NCBI RefSeq assembly: GCF_001598335.1
Contig: NZ_BCYT01000009.1
Location: 62,001 to 126,000, forward strand
Reading direction: 5' to 3'
Length of the DNA stretch: 64,000 nucleotides
Source: Sphingobium abikonense NBRC 16140
GTDB taxonomy: Bacteria > Pseudomonadota > Alphaproteobacteria > Sphingomonadales > Sphingomonadaceae
This document shows positions 18,084 through 27,581 of this stretch, piece after piece. The notes under the pieces were generated by a model. That model did no database searches. It saw only the letters and a program-made list of their open reading frames with translations, and was not told where the DNA came from. The translations under genes and the position numbers were made by a program. Every line of letters begins with the position of its first letter. Within the stretch, counting starts at the first letter, position 1.

Positions 18084-18788
18084 ATGACCGCAACCATCGC
18101 ACTGGTGGACGACGACAAGAATATCCTGACCTCCGTGTCGATCGCGCTACAGGCCGAAGGCTTCGTGACGCGCATCTATCCCGATCCCGAAGGCGCGCTG
18201 AAGGCGCTGCTCGACAATCCCGCCGACCTTGCCGTCTTCGACATCAAGATGCCGCGCATGGACGGACTGGAACTGCTGCGGCGACTGCGCGAAAAAAGCG
18301 CGATGCCCGTGATCTTCCTCACCTCCAAGGCCGATGAGCTGGACGAGGCGCTGGGCCTGGCCATGGGGGCGGACGATTATATCTCCAAACCCTTCTCGCA
18401 GCGGCTGCTGATCGCGCGCATCCGCGCCATATTGCGCCGCGCCGAAGCCAATCGCACGCCCGAAGCCAGCGACGAGCCGGTTGCCGAGCCGATCGTGCGC
18501 GGGCGGCTGGAAATGGACCCGGCCCGGCACCGAGTCAAATGGGATGGCAAGGACGTGACGCTGACCGTCACCGAGTTCCTGATCCTGGAAACGCTTGCCC
18601 AGCGCCCCGGCGTGGTCAAGAACCGCAACCAGTTGATGGACGCCGCCTATCAGGACGACGTCTATGTCGATGACCGCACCATCGACAGCCATATCAAGCG
18701 CCTGCGCCGCAAATTCCGTGAGGTAGACAGCCAGTTCAATGCAATCGACACGCTCTATGGCGCCGGATACCGATTCTCCGAGGAATGA
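18084..18788 (+). CDS. chvI: Two-component response regulator ChvI
   Basis: 234 residues of OmpR type. The receiver has Asp9-Asp11, phospho-acceptor Asp53 in [11 protein letters not shown], Thr80 and Lys102 in YISKPF. A winged-helix DNA-binding domain follows (about 135-232) with [20 protein letters not shown] and the final GYRF element. It is the cytosolic partner of the ChvG kinase encoded by the overlapping next gene. In rhizobia ChvG/ChvI senses acid and envelope stress and controls exopolysaccharide, metabolism and pckA. The 264-base gap to divergent pckA should hold both promoters. Confidence 0.93.
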   Translation: MTATIALVDDDKNILTSVSIALQAEGFVTRIYPDPEGALKALLDNPADLAVFDIKMPRMDGLELLRRLREKSAMPVIFLTSKADELDEALGLAMGADDYISKPFSQRLLIARIRAILRRAEANRTPEASDEPVAEPIVRGRLEMDPARHRVKWDGKDVTLTVTEFLILETLAQRPGVVKNRNQLMDAAYQDDVYVDDRTIDSHIKRLRRKFREVDSQFNAIDTLYGAGYRFSEE

Positions 18789-20352
18789 CCGCCTGCCCGC
18801 ACCGATGCGCTGGTCGGGGCGGGTCAGCCTCACGCCGCGCATCCTGGCGGTCAATGTGTTCGCGCTGGCGCTGCTGGCGGGTGGGTTTTTCTATCTCGAC
18901 AGCTATCGCACCCGCATCGTCGATGATCGGCTGGCCCAGTCCGCGCGGGAATTGAAGCTGCTCGCCATCGGGCTGGACACCGCACCGGCCAATCGGCAGG
19001 ACCGGTTGATCGCCGCCTATGCACGGCAGACCGGCGACCGGGTGCGCCGCTATGGCGCCAATGGCGCGCTGATCGCCGACAGCTTCGCCATGGATGCGCC
19101 GCGCTATGAATTGCGCTCGCCCGAAGACGAAGCCTTGCGGCGCCATGTCGCGCGCTTCCTCGACAAGATGGTCGATCGAGTGGTGTCCGCCGATCGCCCG
19201 CCCGATTTTGAGGAGCCAACGGTCGATCGCGCCAGCGCCTGGCCCGAACTGGTCGCCGCGCGCCGTTCCGGTCGGCCCGAAGCGATGAACCGCTACGCCC
19301 CCGACCGCACCTTCATGATTTCGGCCGCCGTGGCGATGAGGGACGGGACCAGCCTGCTCGCGACCGAAAATGCGCGCGACATCACTCGCACAGTGCGCGC
19401 CGAACGCTTCCGCCTGGGGCTGGTGCTGGGCGCGGCGGTGCTCGCCTCGGTGCTGCTCTCGCTGTTCCTCGCCCGCACCATCGTACAGCCGCTCCAGCGC
19501 CTCGCGCGCGCCGCCGTGCGCGTGCGACTGGGCCGCGCGCGCGAGGTGACGGTGCCGCGGCTGCCCGAACGGCGCGACGAAATCGGCATGCTGGCCCGCG
19601 CCCTGTCGGACATGAGCCATGCGCTGCGCCAGCGGATCGACGCGACCGACGCCTTCGCGGCGGACGTCAGCCATGAACTCAAGAACCCCATCGCCTCGCT
19701 GCGCTCCGCGCTCGATTCGCTTGAGCGAGTGGACCGCCCGGACCTGCGCGCGCAGTTGATGGCGATCGCGCAGGATGATGTACGCCGGCTCGACCGGCTC
19801 GTCACCGACATTGCCGAAGCCTCGCGCGTCGACGCGGAACTGTCGCGCACCCGCTTTGAACCCATCGACCTTGGCCTGCTGATCGAAAAAATGGTGATCG
19901 CCCGCGAAGCGCGCGGCGTGCCGCGTGGCGTGCGGCTGGCCTTCGCCCGCCCGCGCAAGGATGTCGCCGTCGTGCTGGGCGAAGAAGGCCGGCTGGTGCG
20001 CGTGCTCGACAATCTCATCGACAATGCCGTGTCCTTTTCACCCGACGGCGGCCTTGTCCGCATCATCGCCACGGTGGCCCACGACCAGGTGCTGGTCAGC
20101 GTCGAGGATGAAGGGCCGGGCGTCCCCGAATCCGAGCGCGAACATATTTTCCGCCGCTTCCACAGCGTCCGGCCCGAAGGCGAAAGTTTCGGCAAGCATT
20201 CGGGCCTGGGCCTCGCCATCGCCCGCTCCATCGTCGAAGGGCATCAGGGCCGCATCAGCATCGGCGACCGCGAGGATGCGCAGCGCGGCGCCAGCTTCGT
20301 CGTGCGCCTGCCGATGGCGGTGGCGCGCGACCCCGGCATTGTTTCGGAATAA
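18757..20352 (+). CDS. chvG: Sensor histidine kinase ChvG
   Basis: 531 residues from ATG 18757, which overlaps the chvI end by 32 bases; ATG 18805, just past the chvI stop, is a second candidate and neither has a good ribosome site. One membrane helix at about 29-47, a periplasmic region to about 218, a second helix near 220-245, then HAMP. Phospho-acceptor His306 lies in [15 protein letters not shown]. The ATPase domain has [10 protein letters not shown] (N box), EDEGPGVP (G1) and [14 protein letters not shown] (G2). It is an inner-membrane kinase for ChvI, the head of a run leading into hprK-rapZ-PTS genes. Confidence 0.92.
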   Translation: MAPDTDSPRNDRLPAPMRWSGRVSLTPRILAVNVFALALLAGGFFYLDSYRTRIVDDRLAQSARELKLLAIGLDTAPANRQDRLIAAYARQTGDRVRRYGANGALIADSFAMDAPRYELRSPEDEALRRHVARFLDKMVDRVVSADRPPDFEEPTVDRASAWPELVAARRSGRPEAMNRYAPDRTFMISAAVAMRDGTSLLATENARDITRTVRAERFRLGLVLGAAVLASVLLSLFLARTIVQPLQRLARAAVRVRLGRAREVTVPRLPERRDEIGMLARALSDMSHALRQRIDATDAFAADVSHELKNPIASLRSALDSLERVDRPDLRAQLMAIAQDDVRRLDRLVTDIAEASRVDAELSRTRFEPIDLGLLIEKMVIAREARGVPRGVRLAFARPRKDVAVVLGEEGRLVRVLDNLIDNAVSFSPDGGLVRIIATVAHDQVLVSVEDEGPGVPESEREHIFRRFHSVRPEGESFGKHSGLGLAIARSIVEGHQGRISIGDREDAQRGASFVVRLPMAVARDPGIVSE

Positions 20353-20414
20353 GACGCCGACGCGACGCTCGCCCATTTTCATTGATGCCGACAGGCGTTA
20401 GAAGAGGCGGGATA

Positions 20415-20846
20415 ATGGCGCGCGCCCTTTCCTCCGAAACGCTGCATGCGACCAGCGTGGCCATTGATGGCCGGGCCGTCCTGCTGTGCGGTCCCAGCGG
20501 CGTAGGCAAGTCCGACCTGGCGCTGCGCCTGATCGACCGTGGCGCCACGCTGGTCAGCGATGATTACACGCTGGTCCAGCGCATCGACGGTTCTCTGCGC
20601 GCCACCGCGCCCGACACCATCGCGGGCAAGATGGAGGTGCGCGGCCTTGGCATCCTGCCCATGTCCCATGGCGACGCGCCCGTCGCGCTGCTGTGCGACC
20701 TGTTCGACCAGGTCGACCGGATGCCGCCCGAGGGCCTGTCCCGCGCCGTCGCCGGATTGCAGGTGCCGGTCGTCAAGATCGCCCCGTTCGAAGTCTCTGC
20801 CGCGATCAAGGTCGAATTGGCGCTCAGGGCGCTGGCGCCGCGATGA
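20415..20846 (+). CDS. hprK: HPr kinase/phosphorylase, short C-terminal form
   Basis: 143 residues from ATG 20415. It holds only the catalytic domain: Walker A GPSGVGKS at 26-33 and the HprK signature MEVRGLGILP near 78-87. The N-terminal domain of Firmicutes HprK (about 130 residues) is absent, as is normal in alphaproteobacteria. It phosphorylates or dephosphorylates a serine of HPr; the HPr encoded at 22205 carries the matching GTSIMG site. The stop overlaps the rapZ start (ATGA), indicating coupled translation. Confidence 0.93.
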   Translation: MARALSSETLHATSVAIDGRAVLLCGPSGVGKSDLALRLIDRGATLVSDDYTLVQRIDGSLRATAPDTIAGKMEVRGLGILPMSHGDAPVALLCDLFDQVDRMPPEGLSRAVAGLQVPVVKIAPFEVSAAIKVELALRALAPR

Positions 20847-21781
20847 GCGCATCCCACCCCAAATCGATCCTGCTGCTGTCGGGCCTGTCGGGCGCGGGCA
20901 AGACCACCGCGCTCAAGACGCTGGAGGATATGGGCTGGGAAGTCGTCGACAATCTGCCGCTGATGCTGCTCGACCGGCTGCTCGACACACCACTGCCCGT
21001 CGGCCATGGCGCGGGTGCCGACCGGCCGCTGGCGCTGGGCATCGACGCGCGCACGCGCGGCTTTGACGCCGGCGCCATCGTGCGCCGTATCAAGGGCCTG
21101 CGCGAACGCCACGGCCATGACATCGAAACCCTGTTCCTCGACTGTTCCGACGCCGAACTGGAACGGCGTTTTGCCGAAACCCGCCGCCGCCACCCGCTGG
21201 CGGCCGATCGCCCCGCCGCCGACGGCATCGCGCGCGAACGCGAACTCACAGAACCGCTGCGCCGCTGGGCCAGCCAGGTGATCGACACCACCAGTTTCAC
21301 CAGCAACGCCCTGCAACAGGAAATGCGCGACCGCTTTTCGCGGCCCGGCCTGTCGGAACCGGTGCTGACCATCCTGTCCTTCGGCTTTTCGCGCGGGGTG
21401 CCGCGCAACGCCGACCTGATGTTCGACATGCGCTATCTGCGCAATCCGCACTGGGACGATGCGCTGCGACCCAAAACCGGGCTGGAGGCCGACGTCGCCG
21501 CCTATATCGCGCAGGACCCCGCCTATGACGACAGCGTGAGCCGGATCGAGGATCTGCTCGTCACGCTGCTGCCGCGTTATGCCGAAGGCGGCAAGACCTA
21601 CATTACCGTAGCGTTCGGCTGCACCGGCGGGCGGCATCGGTCCGTCCATGTCGCAGATCGGGTCGCGAGGCACTTGCAAGCAGCGGGCTTTTCGCCCACG
21701 GTTCTGCACCGCAATATAGAATCAGCGCCCCAGGACAGCCTGGAGAAGCGCCGACCGGGAGGCCCGAAAGCAGAATCATGA
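20843..21781 (+). CDS. rapZ: RNase adapter protein RapZ
   Basis: 312 residues from ATG 20843, overlapping the hprK stop by four bases; the open frame upstream is the hprK shadow. Walker A GLSGAGKT at 14-21, then DNLPLMLLD, and the C-terminal KTYITVAFGCTGGRHRSV typical of RapZ/YvcJ. In E. coli RapZ binds the sRNA GlmZ and guides RNase E, controlling glucosamine-6-phosphate synthesis. In alphaproteobacteria the gene sits in the PTS-Ntr cluster, but whether it has the same RNA target is unknown. Confidence 0.95.
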   Translation: MSASHPKSILLLSGLSGAGKTTALKTLEDMGWEVVDNLPLMLLDRLLDTPLPVGHGAGADRPLALGIDARTRGFDAGAIVRRIKGLRERHGHDIETLFLDCSDAELERRFAETRRRHPLAADRPAADGIARERELTEPLRRWASQVIDTTSFTSNALQQEMRDRFSRPGLSEPVLTILSFGFSRGVPRNADLMFDMRYLRNPHWDDALRPKTGLEADVAAYIAQDPAYDDSVSRIEDLLVTLLPRYAEGGKTYITVAFGCTGGRHRSVHVADRVARHLQAAGFSPTVLHRNIESAPQDSLEKRRPGGPKAES

Positions 21782-21803
21782 TACAGGTGGGCCGCACAAG
21801 CAC

Positions 21804-22208
21804 ATGATCGGACTCGTACTCGTCACCCATGGGTCGCTGGCGACCGAATTCGTCGTCGCCATGGAACATGTCGTTGGGCCGCAACAGCAGATCGCCACGA
21901 TCTGCATCGGCCCCGAAGACGATATGGAATTGCGCCGCGCGGATATCGCTGCGGCGGTCGCGCGCGTCAATGATGGCGCGGGCGTCATCCTTCTCACCGA
22001 CCTGTTCGGCGGCACCCCGTCGAACCTCGCCATCTCGCTGCTCAAGGCCGGCGAGATCGAGGTGATCGCAGGCATCAACCTGCCCATGCTCATCCGCCTG
22101 GAAAGCGCGCGCAAGGTGATGGACGTACGCGCCGCCGTCGCCGCCGCGCGCGAGGCAGGCCAGAAATATATCAGCGTCGCATCGGAATTGTTGGGCAGCA
22201 CTGCATGA
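21804..22208 (+). CDS. PTS EIIA component, mannose family
   Basis: 134 residues forming one EIIA-Man domain. The phosphorylated histidine is His9 in LVLVTHGSLATEF, and LLTDLFGGTPSNLA (about 63-76) is the conserved second motif. No EIIB, EIIC or EIID gene follows, so it cannot transport sugar alone; in relatives it is the end of a regulatory phosphorelay (EI-Ntr to HPr to EIIA). The gene is 22 bases after rapZ and overlaps the HPr start by four bases. Confidence 0.92.
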   Translation: MIGLVLVTHGSLATEFVVAMEHVVGPQQQIATICIGPEDDMELRRADIAAAVARVNDGAGVILLTDLFGGTPSNLAISLLKAGEIEVIAGINLPMLIRLESARKVMDVRAAVAAAREAGQKYISVASELLGSTA

Positions 22209-22477
22209 ACGAAATCAGCCAGGACGTCCGTATCACCAACAAGCGCGGCCTTCACGCCCGCGCCAGCGCCAAATTCGTGACCCTGGCCAGCGGCCTGCCC
22301 GCTGAAGTCACCGTCAGCAAGGACGGCCATCACGTCACTGGCACGTCGATCATGGGGCTGATGATGCTGGGCGCGGCGATGGGCGACCAGATCACGATCA
22401 AGGCGACCGGCCCGGACGCCGCGCAGGCGCTCAGCCAGCTCGTCACCCTGGTCGAGGACAAGTTCGGAGAAGAGTGA
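22205..22477 (+). CDS. ptsH: Phosphocarrier protein HPr
   Basis: 90 residues. His17 in RGLHARASAKFV is the site phosphorylated by enzyme I, and Ser48 in GTSIMGLMML is equivalent to Bacillus Ser46, the HprK target. Both sites intact means the relay can integrate PEP-dependent and ATP-dependent signals. It is the last gene of chvI-chvG-hprK-rapZ-EIIA-ptsH and is translationally coupled to EIIA. Enzyme I (ptsP) is not in this window. Confidence 0.95.
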   Translation: MNEISQDVRITNKRGLHARASAKFVTLASGLPAEVTVSKDGHHVTGTSIMGLMMLGAAMGDQITIKATGPDAAQALSQLVTLVEDKFGEE

Positions 22478-22586
22478 CGCCCGTCCGTGGCCACTAATAT
22501 ATGACTAGCGGACATAACCATATTCATCCCTACAAAGCGGGAATCCGTCCCTCATCACCGCGCCCGTTAAGACGTCGGGAGATAGG

Positions 22587-22626
22587 TTCCCGCGTTGACC
22601 TGCGGTCACTCTTCGGATCGCGGGAA
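22587..22626. repeat. Palindrome downstream of ptsH
   Basis: TTCCCGCG (22587-22594) and CGCGGGAA (22619-22626) are exact complementary arms around a 24-base centre. Further related words (AAGCGGGAATCC near 22537) lie on the left. It looks like a worn copy of the repeat at 50306-50396 and may also end the ptsH transcript, as no T-rich terminator is visible. Confidence 0.55.
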
Positions 22627-22655
22627 TGACGGCAGGGCGCCTGAGATATCTAAAC

Positions 22656-23051
22656 CTACCTTCCGACCCGCAAAGGATGTCCAAGGTTTCGGCCAACAAA
22701 ATCGTCAACGTCACGCAACCGGTTAGGCAATGCCTCTGCTTTTATTCTCCGCGTATGGTTGATGAATCGAAATCCTGCGTTCCAAAGCGCCCGCACTTTC
22801 TCCCATTGCTCATCGTCTGATTTGCGAGGCACCTTAAACGCGCGCCCCATCCAGTGAAGACTTCTATGGCATTCAGGGCATACAGCAGAGGCCGCTTCCG
22901 ATAGCTTCCATGATTTCCGGCAATCGAAACAGGCATGTGGCCACAGGCACTCTGGGCCACGATGGTAGGGAGGAACATTTGGGGCGCTTACAGTCCGATT
23001 GCCGGCCGCCCGCCTCAACTCCATTCGGTCGAATTTGGAGAGGTCAGCCAT
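22656..23051 (-). CDS. Zinc-ribbon protein of unknown function
   Basis: 131 residues. Cys35, Cys41-x-x-Cys44 (CFDCRKSWK) and Cys58-x-x-Cys61 (CPECHRSLHW) look like a zinc ribbon, followed by MGRAFKVPRKSDDEQWEKV and LWNAGFRFINHTR. I recall small proteins with this arrangement in alphaproteobacteria, but no function. Its base composition looks more AT-rich than its neighbours and no clear ribosome site is visible, both possible signs of acquisition. It lies alone, convergent with ptsH and 87 bases downstream of holC on the same strand. Confidence 0.66.
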   Translation of the reverse strand: MADLSKFDRMELRRAAGNRTVSAPNVPPYHRGPECLWPHACFDCRKSWKLSEAASAVCPECHRSLHWMGRAFKVPRKSDDEQWEKVRALWNAGFRFINHTRRIKAEALPNRLRDVDDFVGRNLGHPLRVGR

Positions 23052-23138
23052 TTTTCGAGACTAAACCTTCTCATGTTCGCAATCAAGACCAGGAACAGGC
23101 TCCGAGATCACCAACGATTGGGTGCTATTTGCCCGCGC

Positions 23139-23576
23139 CTACGGCCCCTGCACCCATTTCCGGCCCTCCTGCCGCCAGAAGCGCGGCTCCACGCCTTCCG
23201 CTTTGCTAAGCGTGCGCCAGCTTGTCCGGGCGCCGTCGATGGTTTCGGCGTCGAAGAAATAGAAGGCGCGATCGAAGCCGAGCGCCTCCTCGCGCCACAG
23301 GCCGTCGGCCAGCGCGACGTGGCGCGCGCCATTGCCCGCATTGCAGGTATCGCTCAGCAGAATCGGCTGGTGCGCCTCCCCGCCTTCGCCGACGCGACCA
23401 TGGGCGAGGAAGCTTTCGGGCGGCCCCGCCCACAGGCCCTTCGAAATGCGGTCGAGCCGGTCGTCCTCCCCCGCCACCACCAGCAGCCGCGCGCCCATCG
23501 CCAGGATGCGCCCGGCGATCGCGGGCAACACCTGTTCGACAGGATCGCGGCTCAACTGGTAGAAATCGACCTGCAT
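23139..23576 (-). CDS. holC: DNA polymerase III subunit chi
   Basis: 145 residues. MQVDFYQLSRDPVEQVLP and the later segments GARLLVVAGEDDRLDRIS, LWAGPPESFLAHG and PILLSD are the HolC pattern. Chi links the clamp loader to SSB during lagging-strand synthesis. Its ATG lies 10 bases after the pepA stop, the conserved pepA-holC order of proteobacteria. The overlapping opposite-strand frames have no family likeness. Confidence 0.93.
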   Translation of the reverse strand: MQVDFYQLSRDPVEQVLPAIAGRILAMGARLLVVAGEDDRLDRISKGLWAGPPESFLAHGRVGEGGEAHQPILLSDTCNAGNGARHVALADGLWREEALGFDRAFYFFDAETIDGARTSWRTLSKAEGVEPRFWRQEGRKWVQGP

Positions 23577-23586
23577 CGCCGGCGCG

Positions 23587-25026
23587 TCAGCGTTCGAACC
23601 GGTCCGTCACGAAGCGGTCGAGCAGGCGCACGCCATAGCCGGTCGCGCCCTTGTCCCATGTCGCGCCGGGCTTGTCCGACCAGACCATGCCGGCAATGTC
23701 GAGATGCGCCCACTTGACGCCTTCGTCGACGAACCGCTGGATGAACTGGGCGGCGGTGATCGACCCGGCATAGCGCGGGCCGATATTCTTCATGTCGGCG
23801 ATCGGGCTGTCGAGCAGCTTGTCATAAGCGTCGGACAGCGGGAAGCGCCACAGCTTTTCCCCCACGCTCCGCCCGGCCTTCGCCAGCGCGTCGGCGAGCG
23901 CGTCGTCATTGGCGAAGAGGCCGCCATGTTCATGGCCCAACGCGACGATCATCGCGCCGGTCAGCGTCGCCAGATCGACGATCATGTCGGGACTGTAGGT
24001 TTTCTGCGCCCAGGTGACGGCATCGCACAGCACCAGCCGCCCTTCGGCATCGGTGTTGAGCACTTCGATCGTCTGGCCCGACATGGAGGTGACGACATCG
24101 CCCGGCCGCTGCGCATTGCCGTCGGGCATATTTTCAACAAGGCCGCAAATGCCCACGACCCGCGCCTTCGCCTTGCGCCCGGCCAGCGCCTTCATCGCGC
24201 CCGCGACAGCGCCCGCGCCGCCCATGTCCCACTTCATGTCCTCCATGCCCGCGCCGGGCTTGAGCGAGATGCCGCCGGTGTCGAAGGTCACGCCCTTGCC
24301 GATGAAGACCAGCGGCTTGTCCTGCGCGCCGCCGGTGCCGTCCCATTCCATCGCCAGCAGGCGCGGTTCGCGCACCGAACCCTGCGCAACGCCCAGCAAG
24401 GCGCCCATGCCAAGCTGCGTCATCGCATCCTTGTCAAGCACGGTGATCTTGACGCCCAGCTGTTCCAGATGACGGCAGCGTTCGACGAAGCTTTCGGGAT
24501 AAAGGATGTTGGCCGGTTCAGCGACCAGTTCGCGCGTGAAGGCGACGCCATCGGCAAGCGCGGCCTGCCGTTCCCAGTCGGCGTCGGCATCGCCGGCAAC
24601 GATGGTGATGGTCTTGAGCGTGGGCTTGGCCTTTTCACTCTGGCGCGTGCGGTACGTGTCGAAGCGCCAGCTGCGCAGGCGTGCGCCAAAGGCCAGCGTG
24701 GCGGCGGCCTCGCCATTCAGACCTTCAACCACTGCATGGATCGCGCCGCTGCTCGCCAGTCTCGCGACCAGCGTGCCGCCGGCCTTTTCCAGATCCTGGT
24801 CGCCTCCGGCCCCGGTGCCGATCAGCAGGATACGAATGGTCCGGCCGCCTTCTTCGGCGAAACTTTCAAAGCTGCTGCCTGCTTCACCGGTAAAGCGCGA
24901 GGCCGCCGCGCCCGCTGACAGAGTCGAGGCGGCCGACAGCGGCAGGGCATCAAGCCCGCCCTTGGCAACGGCCAGGACCAGGGTGTCGGCGGCTTCGGGG
25001 CGGGTCGGGCTGAATTGGATATCCAT
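23587..25026 (-). CDS. pepA: Leucyl aminopeptidase (M17)
   Basis: 479 residues from ATG 25026 with an AGAGGA-type site upstream; the open frame beyond it lacks likeness. The C-terminal catalytic domain shows FIGKGVTFDTGGISLKPG, the M17 signature NTDAEGRLVL near 325, and DLATLTGAMIVALG. The metal ligands (Lys, Asp, Glu in these motifs) are all present. It is a cytosolic two-metal aminopeptidase and lies upstream of holC in an operon. It is divergent from lptD, with 199 bases between the starts. Confidence 0.96.
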   Translation of the reverse strand: MDIQFSPTRPEAADTLVLAVAKGGLDALPLSAASTLSAGAAASRFTGEAGSSFESFAEEGGRTIRILLIGTGAGGDQDLEKAGGTLVARLASSGAIHAVVEGLNGEAAATLAFGARLRSWRFDTYRTRQSEKAKPTLKTITIVAGDADADWERQAALADGVAFTRELVAEPANILYPESFVERCRHLEQLGVKITVLDKDAMTQLGMGALLGVAQGSVREPRLLAMEWDGTGGAQDKPLVFIGKGVTFDTGGISLKPGAGMEDMKWDMGGAGAVAGAMKALAGRKAKARVVGICGLVENMPDGNAQRPGDVVTSMSGQTIEVLNTDAEGRLVLCDAVTWAQKTYSPDMIVDLATLTGAMIVALGHEHGGLFANDDALADALAKAGRSVGEKLWRFPLSDAYDKLLDSPIADMKNIGPRYAGSITAAQFIQRFVDEGVKWAHLDIAGMVWSDKPGATWDKGATGYGVRLLDRFVTDRFER

Positions 25027-25225
25027 CGGGGCGCTTTTCCTCTTGTCGATGTCTTGGCGGCGGCCGCTGGGCCGCGCTGTCTGTTCCGCAGATAGTGCCG
25101 CCCGGCGCGTCTGGCAAAGGCGTTCGACCGATTTTGCATGATTCGATCCACGGCTGGCGATTGCGGAGCGCGCGGCAGTGCGATAGGCGGGAAGGCCAGA
25201 CGCGCCGTCCATAGAGGCCCATTGC

Positions 25226-27496
25226 TTGCAGACCGCCTTGCCTTCCCCATTTTCTTGCGCTTCCCTCCGTGCCGTCCTGCTGGGCGGCGCGGCGCTGATT
25301 GCATGCCAGCCCGCGCTGGCGCAGCAACTGAACGAACCGCAGACGCCGATCAGCGCGCCCGACGCGCCCGTACCGACCAGCGACGATCAGATCGGCTTTG
25401 CCGCTGATACGCTGGAATATAATAGCGAGACGGAGATCGTCACGGCGAGCGGCAATGTGCAATTGCTACGCGAAGGCAATCGCCTGCGCGCCGACAAGGT
25501 CGTGTGGGACCGGAACAGCGGCAAGGTGGAGGCACAGGGGAATGTGTCCGTTACCGATCCCGACGGCAATGTCGCCTATGGCGACCGCTTCGATGTCACC
25601 GACAGCCTGAAGGACGGCGCGGTCGACAATATGCTGCTGGTGCTGCAATCGGGCGGGCGGCTGGCCGCGGTCAAGGGCACCCGCACCAATGGCGTCTACA
25701 CGCTGGAACGTGCTGCCTATACCGGCTGTTCGGTCGAGGACAGCGACGGTTGCCCCAAGGAGCCGACCTGGCAGATCAACGCCGTGCGGGTGGTCTATGA
25801 CCCGACCCGCGAGCGCGTCACCTATCGCAACGCCAATATCGAGCTGTTTGGCCTGCCGCTCATTCCGCTGCCCGGTTTCAGCCATCCCGTGGGCGATAAT
25901 GGCGGCAGCGGTCTGCTGGTGCCCAATTTGCGCTACGATCGCAACAATGGCTTTGAAGTCGCGCTGCCCTATTATTTTAAGCTGGCGCCCAATCGCGACC
26001 TGACGATCACGCCGCACGTCTATACCGACACCTTGCCGATGCTGGAGACGAATTTCCGGCACCTCTACGACCGCGGCGCCTATCAGATTACTGGCTACGT
26101 CACACACGGCCGCCGCGTCGCCACAGGCGAAAGCCCGGCGGGAACGACGGCGGCCGACAGCGAAAAAGATCTTCGCGGCTATCTCGACGCGTCGGGCGCG
26201 ATGCAATTGTCGCCCGAATGGAGCCTGGACGGGTCGATCCGGGTAGCCACCGATCGCACGTTCCTGCGCCGCTACGACATCAGTCGCGAAGACCGGCTAC
26301 GATCGACCATCGGCGCGCAGCGTATCGGCGAAAACAGCTATTTCTCGATTCGCGGCTGGGCGGTGCAGACGCTGCGCCAAGGCGATTCGCAGGGGCAGAC
26401 GCCGATCGCGCTGCCGGTTATCGACTATCGGCTGCGGATGAAGGACCCATGGTTGGGCGGCGTGTTGCAGTTGCAGGCGAACACGCTGGCGATCACCCGC
26501 ACCGCCGGCCAGGATACGCAGCGCGCCTTTGCTGGCGCGGAATGGAATTTGCGCACGCTGACGGGCCTGGGGCAGGAAGTGACCTTCACGGGCTATCTGC
26601 GCGGCGACGTCTATCATAGCAGCGACAATGCGCTGACATCGGTCGCCAGCTATGCGGGCGATCCGGGCTGGCAGGCGCGCGGTATCGCGGCGGCGGCGGT
26701 AGACATGCGCTGGCCGTTCGTGGGCGAAGCCTTTGGCGGCGTGCAGCGGATCGCGCCGCGCGTCCAGATCGTCGCGTCCCCGCATCTTGCCAACCTGTCG
26801 CTGCCCAATGAGGATGCGCGCGCGGTGGACCTGGAGGACAGCAACCTCTTCGCGCTCAACCGCTTTGCCGGCTATGACCGGTTCGAGGATAGCTCGCGCG
26901 TCACCTACGGTCTGGAATATGGGCTGGACCTGCCCAATTTTTCGCTGAGCGCGATCATCGGCCAAAGCTATCGGCTGGATCGGCAGGAAAGCATTTTGCC
27001 CGACGGCACCGGCCTGTCGGATCGCACGTCTGATATCGTCGGGCGCACCACCATTCGCTACAAGAATTTCGTCAGCCTGATCCACCGCTATCGGCTGGAC
27101 AAGGACAATCTGTCGGTGCGCCGCAACGAGATCGACGCGACCGTGGGCAGCAAGAAAACCTATGCGATGGTCGGCTATCTGCGGCTCAACCGCAATGCGC
27201 TCACCGGGCTGGAGGATTTGCAGGATCGCGAGGAACTGCGCCTCGGCGGCCGGGTGCAGTTCGCGCGCTTCTGGTCGGTGTTCGGATCGACCGTCGTCGA
27301 CCTTACTGACGCGAAGGAAGATCCGGTCAGCATATCGGACGGTTATGAACCAGTCCGCCACCGGCTGGGCGTTGCTTATGAGGATGACTGCCTGACGCTG
27401 GGCTTCACATGGCGACGCGATTACCAGACCAATGGCGACGCGCGAAAGGGCAATGGTTTCCAGCTACGGCTAGCTTTCCGCAATATTGGCATATAA
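25226..27496 (+). CDS. lptD: LPS-assembly protein LptD
   Basis: 756 residues from a TTG at 25226, with AGAGG eight bases upstream; no in-frame ATG gives a signal peptide. The leader ends LIACQPALAQ (cleavage near 33). The periplasmic OstA beta-jellyroll (about 50-190: FAADTLEYNSETEIVTASGN, LRADKVVWDRNSGKVEAQG) is followed by a long outer-membrane beta-barrel with aromatic-rich alternating strands to the C-terminus. With LptE it inserts LPS into the outer leaflet. First gene of lptD-surA-pdxA-rsmA. Confidence 0.93.
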   Translation: MQTALPSPFSCASLRAVLLGGAALIACQPALAQQLNEPQTPISAPDAPVPTSDDQIGFAADTLEYNSETEIVTASGNVQLLREGNRLRADKVVWDRNSGKVEAQGNVSVTDPDGNVAYGDRFDVTDSLKDGAVDNMLLVLQSGGRLAAVKGTRTNGVYTLERAAYTGCSVEDSDGCPKEPTWQINAVRVVYDPTRERVTYRNANIELFGLPLIPLPGFSHPVGDNGGSGLLVPNLRYDRNNGFEVALPYYFKLAPNRDLTITPHVYTDTLPMLETNFRHLYDRGAYQITGYVTHGRRVATGESPAGTTAADSEKDLRGYLDASGAMQLSPEWSLDGSIRVATDRTFLRRYDISREDRLRSTIGAQRIGENSYFSIRGWAVQTLRQGDSQGQTPIALPVIDYRLRMKDPWLGGVLQLQANTLAITRTAGQDTQRAFAGAEWNLRTLTGLGQEVTFTGYLRGDVYHSSDNALTSVASYAGDPGWQARGIAAAAVDMRWPFVGEAFGGVQRIAPRVQIVASPHLANLSLPNEDARAVDLEDSNLFALNRFAGYDRFEDSSRVTYGLEYGLDLPNFSLSAIIGQSYRLDRQESILPDGTGLSDRTSDIVGRTTIRYKNFVSLIHRYRLDKDNLSVRRNEIDATVGSKKTYAMVGYLRLNRNALTGLEDLQDREELRLGGRVQFARFWSVFGSTVVDLTDAKEDPVSISDGYEPVRHRLGVAYEDDCLTLGFTWRRDYQTNGDARKGNGFQLRLAFRNIGI

Positions 27497-27581
27497 GGAA
27501 CGGGCTTCGTCCTCTCGTCAGGGCCGGTTAAGGCGGGGCTGTGCATCAGGCGCGGACCCGCATTGGAGTTTATTGCCGACG

